Assembly (NCBI GenBank): GCA_037043015.1
Contig: CM073322.1
Location: 19,045,601-19,109,600, forward strand
Reading direction: 5' to 3'
DNA length: 64,000 nt
Origin: Bryum argenteum
Taxonomy: Eukaryota; Streptophyta; Bryopsida; Bryales; Bryaceae
Positions 28,868 through 40,767 of the stretch are shown in pieces (the stretch's first letter is position 1; each line of letters starts with the position of its first letter). The position numbers and the translations under genes are program-made. The notes under the pieces are model-generated. The model saw only the letters and a program-made list of their open reading frames with translations, was not told where the DNA came from and did no database searches.

Positions 28868-30136
28868 CTAAAGGTTTTGTTGGTTCAAAGTATGTGATTG
28901 TATCTGCTGGAATGTATGTGACACATGTCTGTGAGGGAAGGGGCCTATATGCGGTTTGAGATTTTGATACCACTTCTTATCTGGTAAGGTTAATAAAGTT
29001 ATGGTACTTGGGTCATTTTGTGCTCCAAGCCTAGCCCAATGTAGAGCTTTTTCGGCCGTGGCTTCGTTGTGGGGGTGTGCATATTCTATTCCGTTCCATT
29101 TGTATGTAAAGGCCTTTCCAATTGATCCAAATACTTTGTCTCTATGAAATGGTGAGTAAAATTTATTTATTTTAGTAGAACATGTGATTGGTGAGGAAAA
29201 ATAGGAGTGTGTTATATTATAAGATGTTATAATGTGATCTAGTAGGTGATGTGGTAAAAAGTAGTGTGAGTTTTTGAGTGGATCGGTTTTTGGAGTTTTG
29301 TATTTGTATCTTTGGTATAGCCAGACCATTTTTGTCTCGAATGTTTGTGTGAGGGGCATTATGTCATGTGATGAGTTTTTTAATTTGCAATATTGTTTCC
29401 ATAGCCATTCAAGTCTGTCAGCGGGAATCGATATGAGATGTTTGCCAGTTTCATCGTAGATATGTGCACTATTATTTTGTGTTTGTATCACAAGTTTGTC
29501 TGTATTTAAGTCTTTTGTAGGATTGCAATCTTGTACTTGAATGTTTATAAGAGGGGTAAGTATGGGTGGTGGTATATATCTAGTATTCCTTGGTTGTTCT
29601 TGTAGAAAGTGTGCATTGATTATATTTTTGTAGTATATGTGTTGTTTCTTGGTATAATATGTTTTGAGTAGTTCAATATTATGTTGTATCGTAGATGGTT
29701 GATTTACTGGAAAAAGGTCCCTTTGAGCTACCCATTTGTTATATATTATGTTGTTAGGAAGATTCCATTGGCATAAATATGAGTGATATTGCTTTGAGAT
29801 TTTGTATTTGTCTTTTGTATTGATATCTTTGTGATCTAATATGGTTTCTATAAGGAATGTGGCGGGGTTGTTTCTAATATTTTGTGGTGGTCTTGGATGT
29901 AGGTAGTGTGGTGATGACGGGGGGTGTATTGGAGGTATGATGAATTTGGGTCTTATGTCGTGGTTTAGCATTATGTAGGCATCTTTTCGTGTCCGTTGTG
30001 GATAATGTTCATTACAAAAATCTCCGCAGTTTTGGTCGCACGAAGGGTGGCAAAAGAGTTGTTTAGCTACGTGTAGGGCTTGTGAGGTGAGCACCTCCTT
30101 CAGGTATGGTACTTTTGAGGTGAGCACCTCCTGCAT
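28868..30136 (-). pseudogene. LINE linker domain, possibly PCIF1-like
   Basis: 422 codons still open. Residues 29-44 hold four spaced cysteines (C-x3-C-x3-C-x3-C) and a His, possibly zinc-binding. Residues 271-386 follow the order of conserved features I know from PCIF1, the mRNA cap-adjacent m6Am methyltransferase: W-x-x-RY (272-277), a helical LP...L stretch, YFSSPITC (312-319), FYSPF, VFGSIGKAF (335-343) and a hydrophobic strand ending LPD (384-386). The catalytic NPPF position reads AHPH (353-356), so activity would be lost. The comparison is from memory at pattern level. An unrelated retroelement-specific domain is the alternative. Confidence 0.45.
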
Positions 30137-30640
30137 TTTTAATCAAATATAGAGTTTTTGTTGTAGGCGGTCTAATACAATCTTGTTGTGTAAATTTAGG
30201 TATGTGTTGTGATCCTCCTTTATTTGCAAGTATAAAATGCACTAGTCCTCTATAAATTATACCTAGTTTTCCTATGTCGTTCAAAGCATTGCGAAGTTGT
30301 TCGCCAATACATCTTATGTATGCGTTTTCAAGTGAGAATGCTTCTATACCAAATATACCATGGGGTAGTTGAGTAACTACATTGGGAGTGCAATTAGGTA
30401 GGCCACATATTTTCTTTTGAAATCCTATAATTTTTTTGTCTAATTTCTTGATGGTTGGTAGTGAATAGGGGACTACATAGAAACTATATGCGATACCTGC
30501 TCTTATGACAGTGTCGACGATGTTGATTTCTTGTTTAATGGTGGTAGGACAATTTATTAATTGGCCGCATTGTTTTATTGATTTCGTGGTCGTTTTGTGC
30601 GTTTGTAGTTTCCAATTTAGAGCTAGTACATATAAAGTTA

Positions 30641-31344
30641 AAACCGAGGGCAACCTCGGTCTCGACAATACATCTCTTGTAGCTCTAGCTCACATCTCTT
30701 GGTGTTATGGTCAACTCTTCTTGTAAAATTTGAGTCATTTTAAAGTTCTATATGAAGTCCCTTTTCTACTTCGAGCTCTTCTTGTATCTTGTTTTTTCAT
30801 GTCCCTAACAATGACAATCTTTAGTCAATTTCTTGCATGTTCATCTTCATCTATAAATTTGCTACAAGTAAACAACAACCCTCAACAATCTCAATAAGTT
30901 CTTACATATTTATTTTCAATTATAGGTTTGTTGCCTTCAATAATTGTAATTTCTCCTACAAAATTAATAACAATATGGAACTGTCTTGCAACATTCTATT
31001 CAAGTATTAACCTCTCCATTGATATTCAATGATTTTTCAAACATTGACTTGTTAAAACATGAGTAGGATTCTACATGGCAATTTTATAGTGAATTTTAAC
31101 AATGACTCGGTTGTTGGGATTTGTGGCTTCCACTGAAGTTATTGTGGGTTCCATTTCTCAAATATTGTGGGTTTCATTTCTCATGTGGACGTTGGACCAC
31201 CAATATGGTAAGTAAGGGGTTTTTTGACCTTGTTGTAGGGGTACCTCATAAACTCTTTGGGGGTGATATCACAATGAGTATCACTAATTAAGACACTAGT
31301 GGCTAGCTAGAAACTAGCCACTATTTAACCTCCAAAGAAATAAG
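30641..31344. other. Spacer, middle part
   Basis: No gene. 31225-31330 (TTGTTGTAGGGGTACC, then CTAGAAACTAGCC) is a diverged piece of the SINE body found intact at 32141-32495. Confidence 0.5.
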
Positions 31345-31768
31345 GGTGTATTTAGCAACCATATAATCGAACATTGTAATAATTTCGAGACCTCCATAAT
31401 TTGTACATATTATGATAATGAGAATATATAGAGATTCATTTGGGTGCCACCTCTACGATTCTTCTTAGCATTCCTACACCTCACTCTCTAGTTCAACAAT
31501 GGCAAGCAAGGGCCAGTGAGGGTAGGGCCGAAGAGGTGGGAGGGGCAATGGTGTAGGGCGGGGAAGGGTGAGAGGCACGAGGCTGCTATATGAAGGTTCA
31601 CACATGAATTTTGATTTGAATATCATGATTTTAGGAATGTCACGTTTTTTATTATTACAATAATAGTACCCTACCAATCAGGTGATTGCTAATTAATATT
31701 GTGATATTGAAAATATTATGATTGCAAGTAAAATATCATGTTATCCAGGTAGCTACCAAATGCACCCT
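31345..31768. mobile_element. Candidate TIR element
   Basis: Left GGTGTATTTAGCAACC and right GGTAGCTACCAAATGCACC are imperfect inverted repeats. A related arrangement occurs at about 47.78-48.48 kb. Neither has coding capacity, and the borders are approximate. Confidence 0.4.
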
Positions 31769-32140
31769 TCGTAGTCTCGACAATAATGAGTAAAATACAT
31801 TCGAAGTTCTTGTGTTTCTTTACCTCCTAAAGAATTGTCTTAGTAGGCTATTTTTAGTACGATTCCAACTTAGAACGAACTATCTTATATCTGTATTAGG
31901 AGTTGCGATTTTCTCAACCAAGTTATTCCTTGCCCATTGTCATACAATGAATTGCCATAAGTAAATCCACCAAAAACACGACTAAGGTCTACAATTGAAA
32001 CAACTTACAACATTCTCATGAAGTTTTTGCATGAACTATCTTCAAGTTTTAAGGTCTTCTCATGGTGGGTAACCTCAGAGTTAGACTGAGTGTCGATGAC
32101 AATCGAACCTTAAAAAAACGTAAAAATCCTGTAACTCTTA

Positions 32141-32495
32141 GGCACCGCAAGCCTTGGCTTGGTGGTTAGGGCTTAGGCCCCCAATGAGGAGGTCGTGGGT
32201 TCTATTCCCCATGCCGGCGTGGTGCTCACCACTATAGTCCACCCAACTATTGTTAGAGGTCCTTGGACCTTGTTGTATGGGTACCACAAAGCCCTTTGGG
32301 GGGATACTATGTCAAGTATCTTCAAGGCACTAGTAACTAGGCTAGAAACTAGCGTAGTTATAGTGTCCACCCTCGAGAGGGGGAAGTAGTATTGTTCCAA
32401 TTTCCCCTTGTCCGGTGGGCATCGGGATATTAGCATTACGAACGGACACTTCATCACGCCGGCCCCAAAGAAAGGATCGGAGTTTCTATCTATCT
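32141..32495 (+). mobile_element. tRNA-derived SINE, full length
   Basis: 355 bp flanked by a perfect 15-bp target duplication, ATCCTGTAACTCTTA (32126-32140 and 32496-32510). The head resembles a tRNA gene with box A-like GGCTTGGTGGTTAG and box B-like GGTTCTATTCC, the internal RNA polymerase III promoter. The tail is a short (TCTA)n run. A reversed, truncated relative lies at 26609-26815. It needs a LINE partner to move. Confidence 0.85.
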
Positions 32496-32510
32496 ATCCT
32501 GTAACTCTTA

Positions 32511-33119
32511 AATTGATGTAAGAAGTGCAAGAAGTTTATCACAATTTGGCGAACAGATTCTCTTTCTACGTTGTTACAACAAGCACATTCAAAGTCTCAA
32601 ACAACGTAGTCCACAAAATCAGTGCTTCCACTCAACCCTGCATCCATCAATACAAATTTTAACTATGTACTTTTATGGCCACACTAATTTTCGGAAGGTA
32701 AAGAAAACAAGCTTCCCGAAAGGCATGGTAAACCCAGAGACACCGACTCATCTGCCTTGTCAAAATTCCAAGGAACCGCGATCGGAACCACTGCAGACAC
32801 TGTACTTTTACAGACATCCATTTTCTCAGTTGAAGCATTGCAATTGAGATGCGCAATTGAATACCCAAATTGCACGCTCTAGGAATGAGGGAGAAGCGGC
32901 AGCGTTGCCGGGCCCCCGCGAATTGGAGCAGAATCTGATATTTCTTTGCTCGGACACCGCCAGCACAGGAAGAAGCGCTGTCTTGTGCACGAAGGCAAGA
33001 GTTCAGGCAAGGCCAAAGTTGACCGCAGCGCAGATTAGAGCCCCCACACAATCGAAAAGCCGGCCCTCCTTGACAATCGGCCCCGCGCCCGCATGAAAGC
33101 AGGCTCCATTTCAATCCCC
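32511..33119. other. Spacer, right part, diverged duplication
   Basis: No gene. 32880-33115 is the diverged counterpart of 24600-24780. Confidence 0.6.
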
Positions 33120-33400
33120 AAGGGTTTAATCTCTCTACCCTAAAAATCGCACTCGTCGCTCACCTTTTCTTTCATTTCTTCGACCGTTGCAGCAATCGGA
33201 GCTTGTCCTGGAGCAGTGCAACAGACCCCATTTAACTAGGTGCGCCCAGTTGGTGTTTTTGTTTTAGTCTATACAATCCGCATTCGTCGCTCCCTTTCAC
33301 TCTCATTTGCAGCAATCACAGCCGATTGCTCGTTCGCGACAGCCTCCCACTTTAACTGGGTGCGCCCAGTTGGTGTTTTTGAGCTGTGGCCCGTTTTAGG
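33120..33400 (+). repeat. Tandem-duplicated leader of SPT16-B
   Basis: Two related units, 33120-33261 and about 33262-33381, each end in GTGCGCCCAGTTGGTGTTTT. The second matches the single leader of copy A almost perfectly, while the first is a diverged version. Confidence 0.8.
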
Positions 33401-36400
33401 GTTTCCGGAGGCTTGCACGCAGAATGGCGGAGCGCAACGGGGACGGCAAGGGTGGGGGTGGGGTGCAGATCAACCTCGAGGCCTATGGCAAGCGGTTGAA
33501 GCTGCTGAACAACAAGTGGAAGGAGCACAAGAAGGAGATGTGGGGAGGCGCGGACGCCATCGCCGTGGTCACCCCGCCCGCGTCCGAGGACTTGCGGTAC
33601 CTGAAGTCGACGGCATTGCACATCTGGCTGCTGGGGTATGAGTTTCCGGAGACGGTGATGGTGTTCATGCCGGGCGCACTGCACTTCGTGTGCAGCTCCA
33701 AGAAGGCGGGGCACCTGGAGGAGCTGCAGAAGTCGTCGAAGATGCTGACGGGCGTGGACATCCACATCCACGTGAAGGAGCGGAAGCAGGACGGGAGCGC
33801 GGAGATGAACGCGGTGCTGGACGCCGTGAAGGGGTCGAGCAAGAGCAAGAGCCCGGTGATCGGCGTGCTGGCTCGCGAGGCGACAGAGGGCCCTCTGATG
33901 GAGAAGTGGGCGGAGTGCCTGCAGCGGTCGGGCGCGGGGACGGTGGACGTGGCGGGGGGCTTTTCGGAGATATTCGCTGTGAAAGACGAGGTAATTTGGG
34001 TTTCTTGGAGGTTGGGGTGTTGAGTGGGACGCCAGTGCTACGAGGCAGTGGATGCAGTCTTGCTGGTGGGAGAGGGATGGGTATGGCAATTTGAGTTGGT
34101 GCGTGCAGTTCGTGCCGCGCGAAGGGTTTAGGGTTCCGTGGATCAATTTGTCTGCAGCGTGAGATTTTGGCATGGGTGAGTCGTGGGGGATGGTGAGAAT
34201 GATTCCGACGGAAGGGCTGATGGTGGTGTGATCCTGGCAGGAGGAGTTGTCGAACATCAAGAACGCGTCTTTGTTGAGCGCGTCGGTGCTGAAGGGGTTC
34301 GTGGTTCCCAAGCTGGAGGTGATCATCGACGAGGAGAAGAAGGTGACGCACGCGGAGCTGATGGAGAACACGGAGAACGTGATCACGAACCCGGGGAAGT
34401 ACGTGAAGCTGAAGGCCGAGGACGTGGACATATGCTACCCGCCGGTGTTTCAGAGCGGCGGGGTGTTCGACCTGAAGCCGAGTGCGGTGAGCAACGAGGA
34501 GCCATTGTACTACGACGCACTGGGGGTGATATTGTGCGCGATCGGGGCGCGGTTCAGGTCGTACTGTGCGAACGTGGCTCGGTCGATCATGATCGACGCG
34601 GACAAGACGCAGGAGAAGGCGTACAAGATACTGCTGAAGGCTCACGAGGCAGCGATCGGCGCTCTTCGACCGGGGAGTGCGATGTCGGCAGCATACAAGG
34701 CGGCGTATGCGGTGGTGGAGTCGGGAGGGGCGGAGTTCCTGCCGTACTTCACGAAGAACGCGGGGACGGGGATCGGGATCGAGTTCCGGGAGTCGGGGCT
34801 GTCGCTGAACTTGAAGAACGACAGGGTGATCCGGGCGGGGATGGTGTTCAACGTGTCACTGGGGTTTCATAATCTGTCGACGGAGAGTCGGAACCCGAAG
34901 TCGAAGACGTTCTCGCTGCTGCTGGCGGACACGGCGATCGTGGTGGAGAAGGGGCCGCCGGAGGTGCCGACGCTGAAGTGTTCGAAGACGTACACAGACA
35001 TCGCGTACTCGTTCAAGGACGACGAGGAGGAGGAGGAGGTGAAGGTGGAGACGAAGCCGAAGGTGAAGGTGGAGACGAACGGGTCGAGCGAGCCTCTGGT
35101 GCGGATGGCGACGCTGAGGTCGGACAACCAGGAGATGACGAAAGAGGAGGTGGGTTTCGGTTGGGATCGCATGGTATCGGATGGGTAGGGGATCAGGTGG
35201 ATTGGGTTGTGGTGAGTGGTAGGAGAATGGCTGTTGTGAATGTGGGCAAGAGCAGTGGCTATGTGGAGTAGAGGAAGTGTGGCATGGGGTGATGATAATG
35301 ATGCGGTGTGTACGTGTGTACCTGGTCTAGGTAGGGTGTGGGACGGGTTTGGGATGGTTTGTATGGCGTTGTGACGTGGATGTGGATGGGTGTGTTTTTG
35401 CGAGCAACAGCAACGAAGGCAGCACCAGGCAGAGCTGGCTCGGCAGAAGAACGAGGAGACGGCCCGGAGGCTGGCATCTGGAGGGTTGGGGTCGGGAGAT
35501 GGTCAAGGTCCGAACAAGTCGACAGGAGAGATCAACGCGTACCGGAACGTGGACGACATTCCTGCTCGAGAGCTGAAGATTCACGTAAGTGGAGAGCTTT
35601 GTGGCAAGGGTGGTTTTCCGGGAACTGGTGGGAGAGGGTGGTGGTTGGGTCGGTGGTGTGAGAATGCATGGTAGTAGTAGGTGTGATAAAAGAGGGAGGG
35701 TTGGTGAAATGGAGGTGCAGAGGGAGGAAAGTCTGAATGGCGTATGTTGGAGTATGCAGGTGGATCAGAAGAACGAAGCAGTGATTCTGCCGATATACGG
35801 GTCACCGGTGCCATTCCACATAGCGACGGTGAAGAGCGTGTCGAGCCAACAGGATGGCGGGCACTCGTACATCAGAATCATCTTCAACGTGCCGGGAGCG
35901 GGGTTCGGGCCGAACGACGTGCCGACGAAGAAGTTTGCGTCGTCGATATACGTGAAGGAGATATCTTTCAGGTCGAACGACACGCGGCACTCGTACCAGG
36001 TGGTGCAGCTGATAAAGACTCTGCGTCGGCAAGTGGCTCAGCGGGAGTCGGAACGGGCAGAGAGGGCGACTCTGGTGACACAGGAGAGGCTTCAGGTCGG
36101 GAAGGGAAGACCCATCAGGTACGGTTGTTGGAGTTTGATTGGTGAAGGATGAGTGCGATGGTGAGGAGGCGACGTCGTCAATGTGGTGGGTTTAGAGATG
36201 GGTTAAGAGATGGGTGGGTGGGAGTGGGTTCCACGTTAGGTGTTGGAGTGCGCTTGGTTTTGTAGGGTGGGGGTTGTGCTTTTCTTCGGTATTGATATTG
36301 TGGATAGAAGCTGAATGAGTGGGAATGGGCGATGAGGAGGACGCGAGTGCAAACAGTTTTTATCGCAAAGGGTGGTTTGCGTATTCATGTGTGGGGTTTA

Positions 36401-38270
36401 GGCAATCTTTGAATGAGGCTTGGTGGTGTTTTGGTGTGTTTCTGAGGGGAGCACGCATGTCAGTTGTAGTTTGTCTAGGGTAGGGTGGAATGCATCGGTT
36501 TGCGGGTTACTTTGAGTGGATTGGATTGTTAGGCGGTTGGTGATTGTGATTGCAACGGCTGGTGGCAGGTTATCCGATCTGTGGATCCGGCCGGCTTTTG
36601 GGGGCCGAGGGAGGAAGATGAGCGGTACGCTGGAGGCTCATACGAATGGGTTCCGGTACTCGACGATGCGGCAGGAGGAGAGGGTGGACATCATGTTCCG
36701 AAACATCAAGCATGCGTTCTTTCAGCCAGCGGAGAAGGAGATGATCACGCTGGTGCACTTTCACTTGCACAACTACATCATGGTGGGGACGAAGAAGACG
36801 AAGGACGTGCAGTTTTATGTGGAGGTATGTGCGAGGGCGGGGGTTGTGCAGAAGTGGTGCATGTGTGGTGGAGAGGCTGTGTGTTTGTGGTTATAGGGCG
36901 TGAGTGGTGAAGCGTGGTTGGTTAGAACCTGGAGGTGCGGCGGAGTTGGGTGTGTTAGTTCGGAGTGACGTGAATAATGTTAGCGCGATGGATGGATTTT
37001 CTTTTTTAGATTTGTCAGAAGGACATGCGATGAGGGTGGGTTTGGGTGGTTGGGAAGGGTGATGTGTTGGAGACGATGTGACGATGGACGTTTGTGGGGA
37101 TGTGGTGGCAGGTGATGGAGGTGGTTCAGACGCTGCGGCAACAGGCGGTCAATGATGGACCCGGACGAGATCGAGGAGGAGCAGCAGGAGAGGGACAGGC
37201 GCAACAAGATCAACAAGGAGTTCGAGGCGTTCGTGAAGCGGATGGCGGAGCTGTGGGATCAGCCACCGTGGCGGGAGCTGGACATGGAGTTCGACATTCC
37301 ATTCAGAGAGCTGGGGTTCCACGGGGTGCCGAACAAGTCGTCGGCGTTCATCGTGCCGACGGTGAACTGTCTGGTGGAGCTGATCGAGACGCCGTTTCTG
37401 GTGGTGAGTTTGAACGACATCGAGATCGTGAACCTGGAGAGGGTGGGGCTGGGGCAGAAGGCATTCGACATGGCGATCGTGTTCAAGGACTTCAAGCGAG
37501 AGGTGATGCGGATCGACGCGATCCCGTCGACGTCGCTGGACGGGATCAAGGAGTGGCTGAACTCGATGAACATCAAGTACTACGAGCAGGATGAATCTGA
37601 ACTGGCGGCCGATTCTGAAGACCATTCTGGAGGTGAGTGGAGGGATGCGTTGGTGGCATGGAGGTTGACGATGTGTGATGAGCGGTGGTGGATGTGTGGT
37701 TTATGGAGGTGGCAGTAATAGAGGTTGTTGATGTGACAGGACCCGGACAAGTTCATCGAGGACGGGGGGTGGGAGTTTTTGAACATGGAAGCGAGCGACT
37801 CGGACTCGGAGAAGTCAGAAGAATCAGACGAGGGATACGAGCCATCAGACGTGGACGAGGCGGTGTCGGAGTCGGAAGACGACGACTCGGACGACGAGTC
37901 AGTGGTGGAGTCGGACGACGATGAGGTAGGTGTTGGTTGTTGGTTTGGGTATGGGGGTCGTGAAGGATGTTACGTTTGTATCGAGGGTGTGTATGACAAA
38001 GTGGTGTGCATAATGTTGAGAGTAAGTAATTGGTATCGTTGCAGGAGGAGGAGGCGGAGGACAGCGAGGAGGAAGAGGGTCTGACGTGGGACCAGCTGGA
38101 AGAGAAGGCGAAGAGGGAGGACAAGATGAACGGGGAGGAAGAGGACAGCGAGGACGAGCGGCACCGGAATCGGAAGAAGGCAGCGGGGAAGGGGAGGATG
38201 GCGGACGCTCGGGATGCGAAGCGGGGTATGCCGCACAAGCGACCGAAAGTGAGGTGAGGTGGTGGTGAGG
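33275..38270 (+). repeat. Right arm of the SPT16 inverted repeat
   Basis: Reverse-complement partner of 19528-24500. Introns match as well as exons. Confidence 0.9.
33424..38257 (+). pseudogene. SPT16: SPT16 (FACT complex large subunit), copy B, two frameshifts
   Basis: Eight exons: 33424-33990, 34241-35149, 35411-35584, 35760-36118, 36569-36824, 37112-37632, 37740-37925 and 38045-38257. Junction phases fit throughout, and with the missing bases counted the product would be about 1,062 residues, normal for SPT16. Exons 1-2 encode the N-lobe and the inactive aminopeptidase-like fold, exons 3-6 the middle and Rtt106-like domains, and exons 7-8 the acidic tail. Against copy A, 2 bp are missing near 37135 (just before DPDEIEEEQ) and 2 bp near 37585 (after NIKYYE), both in exon 6, so the tail is out of frame between or after them. 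Exons 1-5 are intact. It may still be expressed if the indels are assembly errors in a repeat that could not be polished. Confidence 0.87.
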
Positions 38271-39640
38271 CAGGGATGTGGTGGAGTGAATGTAGATACA
38301 TGTACGCAGTCTCCGTGCGAGCGTCACTGGTGGGGGGTGCGGTCGACAGCGGGTCGGACAACACGAGCAGGTCGGTCGGGGAAGTTGCTTGATGGAGCAA
38401 TTTATGATTCGCAGCTGGGCTTATATCATTGAGGCTGATGGCACACGCATGCGTACAGACCTTTTGCGAAGTCATGTGTAGTGAAGTTCGTGGGCATCTG
38501 GTGGACGAAGTAGTGGAAGCTCATATTGTGCGTGGAAGGAACTAAGAAGTGAAGTTCCTTAATGATAGTGTACAAAAAGAGGTGAACTGGAGAGGGAGAG
38601 TTAGAGTAGGAGGATGTTACTTTTTAATTGACGTTCCATGGAGCCACACTTAGTTGTGCGGCGTCTGACTGGAGGGGACTTCGTGACTGCATTTGTTTGT
38701 ACAGTGGACCGCACAATAGTAAGAAATGCAAGTCGGCAGCGCCGCGGCGCTGTATTTTTTGCCGAGACCATGGACTGGGGATGCATGGAGAATGTGGAAG
38801 GGATGTCGCACCTTTTCTTTCAGTCGTGCAGATGGATGGCATGTGTTTTGGGTCTCGTGACGGTTGCGTAACTCTTGCTTCGATTTGATGCATGTATAAG
38901 AGAACCATATCTGATGGTACTTAGGTAGTACAAAATAAGTTTGTTTTTCAGCTTTGTTGAGCGTAAGTCATCTATCATTTTTGAAGCTTTGGCATGTGAT
39001 CGATCCAGTGGATTTTTCGGCTTACTGCATGTGCTTTGCAACTCTTGCAGGGTGATATTATCCGACCTACCATTTTGTTCTGCAATTTGCAGTCTGTTTT
39101 CAATATTTAGGACGAGATCTCTTTGATGAGACTCAGGCCAACGTAGGAAATTTGCACGCTGGTCTAGTCGAAATCTTCCTCCCTCGAACTTCCTTGAATA
39201 ATTGAATGGGGAGATAACGTACATTTCGGTGATTTACCCACAATGGGTTCTTAATCTTTACAAGAATACGAACCTTGAAACACCCAAGGGGGTCTAGAGC
39301 CTACAGACAGAAGAGTCCGTCTCGCAGCAAAGCAACTGCGGCATTTAGATGATCTATCTATCGAGGAATTCATCCGGTGACTTCACGGTCGCCAAAGGAG
39401 CCCCAAGAAGCATCAAACATCTCCGAAAAAATCTATGAAGCAATTTTTATATAGCAAGCACTGGCTCCCAATGCGACTTCATAAAAAACAATCAAAGATA
39501 AAATAAACACATAAAAACAATCAAAGATAAAATAAACACATATGGTTGTGACTATAGCATTTCCTCGTAAACCAAGAAAACGACCAAAAGCAGAGCCTAC
39601 AGACATAATCTTTTGCAAAGTGTCATAGATGGAAATGAAG
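38271..39640. other. Outer flank of SPT16-B
   Basis: Alignable but diverged counterpart of 18.98-19.52 kb up to about 38760. Open frames on both strands at 38820-39224 show no recognised motif and are not called. Confidence 0.5.
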
Positions 39641-39649
39641 GGAAGCTAT

Positions 39650-40205
39650 CTAGATTGTAACTGTACAATCTTGTAATGTACTTGTTGTAGGTCATGTGGA
39701 TCAAATTTGGACTCACGAGCCTCATAGATTGTGTTATCGTAACATATTAGTTCTCAAAAAAGATTATAGAATTTCAGTATTCTCACATTGAAGTGAGAAT
39801 GCTATTAACAAACATATCACAATGAAAAATTACCAACCACAAAGATGTCCGGCCTCATCCCAACAACACACCTGTACAATAAGAATTCATCAAAAAAAAA
39901 TCTTGGCTACCTTGAGAACTACCAAAATAGTCACAAAGAAAAAAGGGTCCAAATCTACACCCCTTGCACTCAAATTCTTCCTTTTACTTTCAAAATACAT
40001 TGGATTGGGTCAAGGTTTTTACCACTTAAACTATTCTCTATTTGGAACCTATCCCAAAAACAAAGTTGAAATCCAATAGTGAATGAAGGAGATATATTCA
40101 TCCACTTTTTCATTTTTTTCATTGTAGGAACATCATTGAAATTCCAATACCAAAAGTATTTGGATTAAAAAAATTCCAACTACAAAGGTGTTCATTTTCA
40201 TTTTA
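39650..40205 (+). mobile_element. Partial copy of the TTAA-flanked repeat family
   Basis: Alignable to the middle of the 16.4 kb element (GTACAATCTTGTAATGTACTTG, ATTGGGTCAAGGTTTTTACC, AACTACAAAG). Neither terminus is preserved. Confidence 0.65.
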
Positions 40206-40700
40206 AGATCATGAGTACACAATATGTGAGATAAGCATGTACAAGCCCAACAAAAATACAAAGTCCCTCCTCCTCCCCTCCACTGTAACCCTAATTTCAG
40301 AAATTTTTAGAAGAGATGGAGGAGAAGAAGAGAGAGGTAGAAAGGAGATATGGTGGAAGAGAGAGAGGGTAGGAAGGTAAATGAGAAGGTAATCCTCTAA
40401 ATCTACCCTTTTTAAATTCATATTAGAAAATCAGCCCAAAGTTGAGCTGGTCCAGATCCACTTTACATTACAAGAGTGACCAAGCCACTTAAAAGTTCAT
40501 TTTTGATTTATCATGTTCAAGGCTTTTGACCGACAGGCATGATCATGAAAATGATTTAATTTTCTTGACCATGGCTCTTGGTCCATACCGTAAAGAGACC
40601 CTAATATCTATGATGGGTAAAACATGTAAGAATACGTGGACACTAAAGTTTTACTGTTAGTCGTCCCATCCTCAGACTTGTGGAGCTTTTTGCGGTGGAG
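40206..40700. other. Intergenic
   Basis: No gene or repeat identified. A purine-rich run of GAGA repeats lies at 40315-40375. Confidence 0.4.
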
Positions 40701-40709
40701 GGCCCCATC

Positions 40710-40767
40710 GACCGTTGAGGAGCGCGGAAGTCCGGGTAGCCGGATGAAAGGAGTAAAAGGACCGTTG
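40710..40767 (+). promoter_or_regulatory. Paired MSA-like sites upstream of small gene copy 2
   Basis: GACCGTTG at 40710-40717 and 40760-40767, same orientation relative to the gene as in copies 1 and 3, about 500 bp before the ATG and preceded by GGAGGGCCCCATC. Confidence 0.5.

Larger units (their letters stand above)
27120..30640 (-). mobile_element. Decayed 5'-truncated LINE with RNase H
   Basis: Minus-strand remnants in order. 30063-30620: end of the RT region (RAGIAYSFYVVPYSLP, KKICGLPNCTPN, FGIEAFSLENAY, IRCIGEQLRNALND). 28868-30136: a linker domain. 28190-28560: RNase H. 27397-28191: RNase H end, a basic region and a CSIC...H....C zinc-knuckle-like segment. 27145-27327: C-terminus (VVITAGARASTYIPPM). 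Frameshifts lie near 30100, 28900, 28670, 28310 and 27397, and there is a stop near 28270. The RT catalytic core and everything upstream are gone, the usual LINE truncation. The coding style is very AT-rich compared with the SPT16 genes on both sides. As I recall, the closest relatives are repeats of arbuscular mycorrhizal fungi; this needs a search. Confidence 0.82.

Noticed and set aside
32141..32215. A functional tRNA gene at the head of the SINE
   Set aside because: Box A and box B are only approximate, no cloverleaf closes, and the perfect target duplications mark it as a retroposon.
38820..39224. 134-codon minus-strand frame downstream of SPT16-B
   Set aside because: No recognisable domain, no counterpart in the mirrored flank, and an opposing frame of similar quality; not enough to call a gene.
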